DNA of 64,000 nt from NCBI GenBank assembly GCA_900073065.1, contig FJOG01000027.1:423148-487147 (forward strand), written 5' to 3'. The notes under the pieces were generated by a model, which saw only the letters and a list, made by a program, of their open reading frames with translations, had not been told where the DNA came from and did no database searches. Each line of letters begins with the position of its first letter. Position 1 is the first letter of the stretch. Positions 58,601 through 64,000 of the stretch are shown piece after piece. A program made the position numbers and the translations under genes. Source of the DNA: Phialocephala subalpina. Lineage: Eukaryota; Ascomycota; Leotiomycetes; Helotiales; Mollisiaceae.

Positions 58601-59350
58601 TTTTGAACTTGGTTCTTGAAAACATGTAGATTTATCTTGCGTTTGTGGGCAAATGAAACTTTAAGGTACTCTAAACATTTCATATTTTGTAATGCAATCT
58701 TAATATCTCTTTTTAGTGAGAGCTTCGAAAAACTTACTCCGGTTAAATTCTATATTATTTGTATTAATAAAGGTTTATATTATTTGGTTTATTTAACGTT
58801 AAATACGATTTTGGGTAAATAAAACCTTATTATAAAATATATAATAATATGATTATTTTATTTTCTTTGTAATATTTTTTTCTTTTAATTTATAAATATA
58901 AATAGTTTATTAAATTATTAATTATTATATTTATTATATAAAGCAAATAATTTAATTTATAAATTTAAAGCTATTAAAAAAAGAAAAAATTTGCGTAAAA
59001 TATAATATTTTAAAGATAAACTCTTAAAAATAATATATAATTATATAATATTATATAGTAATATTTCTCGATATTATTATAAATATAATACTTTTATTAT
59101 ATTCTTAACTCGAAATTATTTATTGGTTTTATTTAAGTATTTTAAAACTTTATAAATAAATAATATAAGAAAATATAAGAAAATAATCTTTTTGGTTTAA
59201 TATATTATATTGTAATCGTATATTATATTACCTCGAAGTTATAAAGTATTGGTTACTAATATTTATCTACTTTATAAAATATTAAATCGCGAAAAGAACT
59301 CGTAAATCGATCAAAATTTAGTTCGAAATTTTATCAAGTCGTGTTTGTGA
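58600..59350. repeat. Extremely AT-rich tract, likely RIP-degraded repeat
   Basis: Runs of TATTATATAATA-type sequence with almost no G or C over about 750 bp. The borders are sharp on the gene side and more gradual to about 59640. No coding frame survives. This is the usual end state of RIP on an old transposon copy, though an AT-rich regional or centromere-like remnant is also possible. Confidence 0.7.
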
Positions 59351-61123
59351 TATCCAGCATGTGACATCACGTTTTCTTTGTTAGCTAGTTCGAAGCTCCT
59401 TCCATAAGAGGACTTCTCACGTAGATTTAGAAGAATCAACTCTGTTTACACCCTTCAAAATCACATGTCTTCGATAGAAATTGATTTAACTATTAGTGGC
59501 CTTTAGATCCGAAGCCCATCGCTTTGCCTTTTTATCTTATTAGCACCAAAAAAGTCCATTGGAAACCGTAACGGAAAGTGTATAAATTTTGAAATGGAAT
59601 ATATACTTTAAATAGGCTTTATCCTTCGCAGAACGTCTCTTTAACTCCCTTTCATCAAGAAAACTGCTACTCTCCCGTATAATCGTCCGCAGCACGTAGA
59701 GCACAGGTCTTAACAAAGTCTTGGGGGTGCTGGGTTAATAAGTCGCAGCTCGCAGCTCGGTCTAGAGCTCGGTTGCTGCTGGTGAGGAACTTCGGATATT
59801 TCTGGCGCTTGTGAGGTCGTATCTTTATATTCGAGGTCTATCTCCTTGATCCCTGGGTCTTTGAGGTTCTCGAGATCGGTCTCTGTGATATCTGTCCCTT
59901 TAAGGTCCCCAAGATGTTGTCGATCGCCTATCTCTCGGAATCTGGAGAAAATCATGCTGGCTTCGGATTCCGTACTGGACGTGGTCGAAATGGTGGGAAA
60001 GAATGCTTGGGGAAACGCATCGTAGAAATCTGACCATGAAAAGAATCAGCTCGCCGTGTAAGAGAGAGTCGAATGAATGTGTGTTCCGAATGATGTGTCA
60101 ACACATGCTGCATTGGTTTTGGTGGTAACCAAAATTCAAAGCGGGAATCCCGCTTTGGGGCTTCGTCAACACTTTCTTGAAAACATGTCAACAACTTTCA
60201 AATGTTTGAACTTTGGAACTGAACATTGATGGTATCATCCTTAGTTGGGATGTCTGACTAGTACTTGTAGCTTTTCAATTTCTTATTGACCAGCGGCCGT
60301 TGAGAATCTCGGGTCATGCCTCGACTTCGATCTCCTTCCAAGCCTTTACCAAAGAGAGAATACGGCTACAATTGACAAATTAATTCATGCTGAACATTTC
60401 TGTGCATGCATGTGCAAGGATGCCAGCTCCCGTGAAGGTGGGAGTGAATGTCACAAGCCTTCACGTGGTAGGACTCAGGGGGACTCCCAATAAAACCTCG
60501 TCGAGTGCCTGTATCGAGCTTCAACAAGTCTTGCAAGGTGAAGAAGACCAAGATTATGAACCGTGGCTGTCTTGCCTATCCACCTCTCTAACCAGACGCC
60601 GATCATGGCGAGAAAGAGACACAAAGGTTTCCAGCTGCCCACAAGTTCTTTACTTCCCCTAAATCAACAGTTCGTCCGATTAAGGTTAGACACTTAACAA
60701 TAAATAGTGCCAGATCAATCGTCCGAGATGATTTCTCTTCGCTGGTATTTATAAGGAGAATGCCAACTAAGGCAGACAGCTCCAGGCAACAAGTCACTAA
60801 CACCACCAGGAGACTTTCCATCACCTCCATCCAGTAATGCTTCCGAAAGAGAAGTGGATTGATCGCAAGACTTTCGCCTCGCTTTTGTTAGGGGTTTGAC
60901 TTTCAACACTCAAATATCTAAGCATCTGAACTCGCCGTCATCCACTTAGATCGTTGTCAATTAAAAGTTCACGCGAGGAGCAAACTTCGAATGAATGTGA
61001 AAACAAGTGCCGAGATCTCTGTTCAGTAAAGCATTGAGATTTGCTAATTCATTGTCAATAAATGTTAGGGACAATTGCCCCAATTCCGTCAAGTTGAAAG
61101 ACTTCTCGCTCGACTCTCGATCC
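59351..61123. other. Intergenic, nothing recognised
   Basis: Short frames only (for example 59710-59955 and 60387-60662). A short direct repeat (GTCGCAGCTCGCAGCTCGGT) lies at about 59742-59761. Confidence 0.4.
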
Positions 61124-61645
61124 TCAAGGAATCGCAGCATTAACAGCAATCTCAAACCTAACACCCCCATTCAACTCCTTAACCTCAACTGCCGTCCACG
61201 CAGGCCTATGCTCTCCAAAATACCTTGCTGCAACAGCTAACATCGTCTTGAACACATACGGATCTTTGATTCCGCCGGCGTGGTAGGTGGTCAATTGGTA
61301 GATGGAGCCCCAGAGCTCGGCTGGGGAGAGGGAGGGGTCTACAGCGTGGAGGGATTTTTGGACTTTCTGGGGTGGTGTGAACCTCGACTCGTTTTAAATG
61401 ATTAAGAGGGATGAGGGTGAACGTACGTCAAAAGCTATAACGAACTCTGCTTCCAAATCATCGGGATGGTTGCCAGCACTATCTCGACCAACATGACCGG
61501 ATGTTGCTACTAGGCGTCGTCCAGCTGGTACGACAACGGCGGCTGAGATCTTGTATTTTTCTGCTTCGTCGTAACCGGGGAAGTTGATCCATTGGAGGCC
61601 GGTGAGTGACGTTCCTGTTGAGGAGACTGCTTCGTTTGAGGACAT
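61124..61645 (-). CDS. RidA/YjgF/UK114 family protein
   Basis: Small trimeric-fold protein. Canonical RidA deaminates reactive enamine/imine intermediates, but this subgroup may differ. Exons are 61645-61427 and 61366-61124 (153 residues). Visible features are a VATSGHVGRD strand, LEAEFVIAFDKVQKSL (joined across the intron), the hydrophobic core of the Chorismate-mutase-like fold, RPAWTAVEV and FEIAVNAAIP at the end. The RidA active-site Arg motif (PARS) is replaced by RPAW, so deaminase activity cannot be assumed. Same strand as the SDR gene, 300 bp downstream of its stop. Confidence 0.88.
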
Positions 61646-61945
61646 GATGAGAGATGAGATGAGGGAGTTGAATTATAACTGAAGATGATGCAAGAAAGTA
61701 AAGAACTGAACGCCAATTGCTAGATTGTGGTTCATCGCAGCTTTTATACAGCAGAAATGCTACCGGAGGTCAAGATCTGACGTGAGATAATGGAGATCTA
61801 CCGACCGTATCGACCTAGTCGATGGGTGCCATTGGTGGAGCTGTGGACATGAACATGAACAGGAAAAGAAAGACCGAATGCGACCACGACGCAACCAATA
61901 TGGAGTGCGGTGGGAATTGAAGCAGCGGAAAGGGAGTCATTGGAG

Positions 61946-62798
61946 TCAATACATAGCCCACCCTCCACTCGCACTGATTGTCTGTCCTGTCACCCATCTG
62001 CTCTCTTCACCCGCCAGCCAACAAACAATCATAGCAACCTCTTCAACAGTCCCAACTCGATTTTCGATCGGCGTAGCAGCTTTCTGAGCATTCACAATAT
62101 CCTTTGGTATATTGTCGAGCATTTCAGACTGTACCGGTCCCGGATTGACAGCGTTGACGGTCGTGCCATTCTTCCCTAATTCAGCAGCCCAGCACCTAGT
62201 CAAGCCTTCAAGAGCAGCTTTACTAGAACAATATATCCCCATCTCCTTGAATCCTGCTCTGCTGCCAACGGAAGATATGTTTATAATCCTTCCGCCGGCT
62301 GAGAGGTGTGGTAGGACAGCTTGTGTCATGAGCAAAGCTCCTCGAACATTGAGATCGTAGACTTTGGCGAAATCCTCGGCTGTGATTGTACCTAATGCTT
62401 TGACGACTTCGACGCCTGCATTGTTGACTAGAATGTCGATGTTCTTGGGTCTGCCGCTCGATTCGAGCCAGGCCAGAGCTTGGTCTACCACCTTTGTTGG
62501 GATATCGACTTGGTTGAGGTCTCCACGGATCTTTGCGGCATGAGGTCTGTGTTCGAGAGAGGTGATTTTGGACAAGATTTCGTCTGTAAGAGGGCCGCTT
62601 CGCTCGGAGGTGTAGATGATGATTACCTAGACCGACATGAGAAGTGTTTCTTGGTGTGGGTACAGGATCTGGAAGGGGTCGTACATTGGCACCTCGTACT
62701 GCCAGTTCATAGGCTATGCCTGCTCCAATTCCCCTGCTTCCGCCCGTAACCATTGCAACTTTGCCTTGCAGTGGCAGACTGAATGATTGCGATGCCAT
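61946..62798 (-). CDS. Short-chain dehydrogenase/reductase
   Basis: NAD(P)-dependent SDR of the classical type, close to 3-oxoacyl-ACP-reductase-like fungal enzymes; substrate unknown. Exons are 62798-62685 and 62626-61946 (264 residues). Cofactor motif TGGSRGIG is at about residues 18-25, NNAG appears in the middle, the catalytic Ser is in INISSVGS, the YxxxK pair is YCSSK, and PGPV follows. The C-terminal SASGGWAMY is complete. A longer in-frame N-terminus (ATG further upstream) exists, but MASQSFSLPLQGKVAMVTGG gives the standard family start. It diverges from TSC1. Confidence 0.93.
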
Positions 62799-63311
62799 AT
62801 CCCTAGTGATTGAATGCAGTCGAAACCTGTTTGTTTGAAGAAGGAAAGACAATGCGATTGCTGGGAGCATCCGCTGAGACGGAAAGAATGATAGTCTTGC
62901 GACTTGCGACGACCATGGGAGGAAAATACCTACCTGCTTTATATGTAAATGACTGCAGATCCATGATGTGTATTGTCCAAAATTTGGAGAGATAGAAGTG
63001 AATATCTCCATCGGCGTATCGGCGTTTAGAGCTTATCGTCATCTTCGCTTCTGCATGCAGGGATGTGAAAGCTCCTCGATCTCGCGATTCTTTTCTTCTC
63101 CCTCACAACCTTTGCTAACGACGATGAGCTGAACTTCATACCTCCGAAGAGGAGACCCGCGGAGTGAGGAGGTTGCGATCACTGTCTAGTCTTGTTCGAG
63201 AGAGCAGCGACAACGTTCAACATCCCGAGTCAACGCCCTGGACCCCGCGTTCTGCAGAAACCTCAAGCCTTGCTACCAGCACCATCCCAGCCTTTACTTC
63301 TCACCGCAAAG
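62799..63311. promoter_or_regulatory. Shared divergent promoter region (SDR / TSC1)
   Basis: 513 bp between opposite start codons; no gene seen. Confidence 0.4.
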
Positions 63312-64000
63312 ATGTCTTCGGGGTCAGTGCAGTTTTGAATATATCCACGCGTACGAATGCAGTTAACAGTAATGCAGATCTCTGAAGGACCTGTCGAAAG
63401 CTATCACGAGCTCCTCTGCCAATCTCACTGTACCCTTACCTGACGACCTTCTACAAGTCATTACCGCCTATCTCGAGAAACACCACACGCCTGATGAAAA
63501 CGACTCGCAGCGTCTGCAAGAGGAGCTGTTCAACGTCTACCAATCGTCGTTTCTCGAACACCCCGACCGCTTGGCTCCCTTCCTTCGTATCCTCAGTACA
63601 TTAAGACCAGTGCTTCTGGGCTCTGGCAGATCGCTACAATGGTGGGACAAGCTTTCGACTCCAGTAATGATTCATATGGGCGTCGAAAAGGGGCTGGCCA
63701 TCGAAGCGAGAGATATACTGCTCGAGATACTCATTTACGACGAAGAAGAAGAGGAGTCCCGACTTGAAGATGCACAATTCACCAGTGATGCAGTGGCAGA
63801 TAGTCTATTGGAAACATGGCTGGAAAAGACAGAAGTTGCTGCCGGAGAGTGTGATGAGCATGCGATATTCTTAGTGAAACAGCTCCAAGATATTCTGATT
63901 AAATTTGGCAAGAAGAGACCAAAGGTAGGACACCAAACCAAAGCGCAATTTTGGTAGTATGCTAATGTTGACTAGGACTTCCTGAAATCGATTGACAAAG
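63312..64000 (+). CDS. TSC1: Hamartin/TSC1 homolog, 5' part only
   Basis: Tsc1 pairs with Tsc2 to form the GAP complex that restrains Rheb and TORC1. Exons so far are 63312-63322 (a micro-exon of 11 nt encoding M-S-S-G), 63378-63924, and one starting at 63976 that runs off the right edge. The text LSKAI, LPDDLLQVITAYLEKH, PFLRILSTLRPVLLG, WWDKLSTPVM, EARDILLEILIYDEE and ILIKFGKKRPK matches the N-terminal hamartin domain as I know it from fungi. The tiny first exon is supported by its GTCAGT donor and by giving an in-frame start. The rest of the protein, including the coiled coil, is outside the window. Confidence 0.88.

Overview
The window is nuclear DNA from a filamentous ascomycete (Pezizomycotina). 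The evidence is short introns (mostly 46-80 nt) with GT...AG ends and CTAAC/CTAAT-like branch sites, a fungal P-type H+-ATPase, a fungal FNT transporter, a GH30 enzyme with a fungal CBM1, a DUF6594 protein and a fungal TSC1. There are also scars that look like repeat-induced point mutation (RIP). The gene style would fit Leotiomycetes, but that is a guess. Exon structures were read by hand from splice signals, frame continuity and family conservation.

Layout. 1-2255 (-): N-terminal part of a plasma-membrane H+-ATPase, running off the left edge. 2256-7228: about 5 kb with no supportable gene. 7229-8958 (+): MFS transporter. 9325-10806: a dead Tc1-type (DD34E) transposon. 12290-13971 (-): second MFS transporter with a GC-AG intron. 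14755-16013 (+): C-terminal RING protein. 16979-18651 (+): secreted GH30-CBM1 enzyme. 18911-20239 (-): formate/nitrite transporter. 23754-24493 (+): small four-helix membrane protein. 26705-28955 (+): secreted GMC oxidoreductase. 29874-30285 (+): 81-residue hydrophilic protein with a duplicated motif. 32117-33726 (-): secreted Ala/Ser-rich protein.

36484-48164 holds the most distinctive feature. Four divergent paralogs of a protein I cannot name lie around a block of conserved genes (LEU5-type CoA carrier, MT-A70 methyltransferase, mitochondrial uL23, dienelactone-hydrolase-like protein). Each paralog has a mitochondrial-type presequence, one membrane anchor and a C-terminal GDPYER...RGPWGVE domain. 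Only one copy is clearly intact: one has a 1-nt frameshift, one needs either an intron or a frameshift, and one has a stop at a conserved Trp codon. A 186-bp foldback element, a 16-bp tandem repeat and an exact 250-bp tandem duplication lie beside them.

48859-53796 is about 5 kb without a recognisable gene. Then follow a DUF6594 membrane protein (53797-55351, +), a homeodomain protein (56757-57609, -), an extremely AT-rich tract (about 58.6-59.35 kb), a RidA-family protein (61124-61645, -), an SDR oxidoreductase (61946-62798, -) and the 5' end of TSC1/hamartin (63312-64000, +).

No secondary-metabolite cluster, tRNA, rRNA or CRISPR was seen. Head-to-head pairs with short shared promoters are common: LEU5/MT-A70, uL23m/DLH, MFS/RING and SDR/TSC1.
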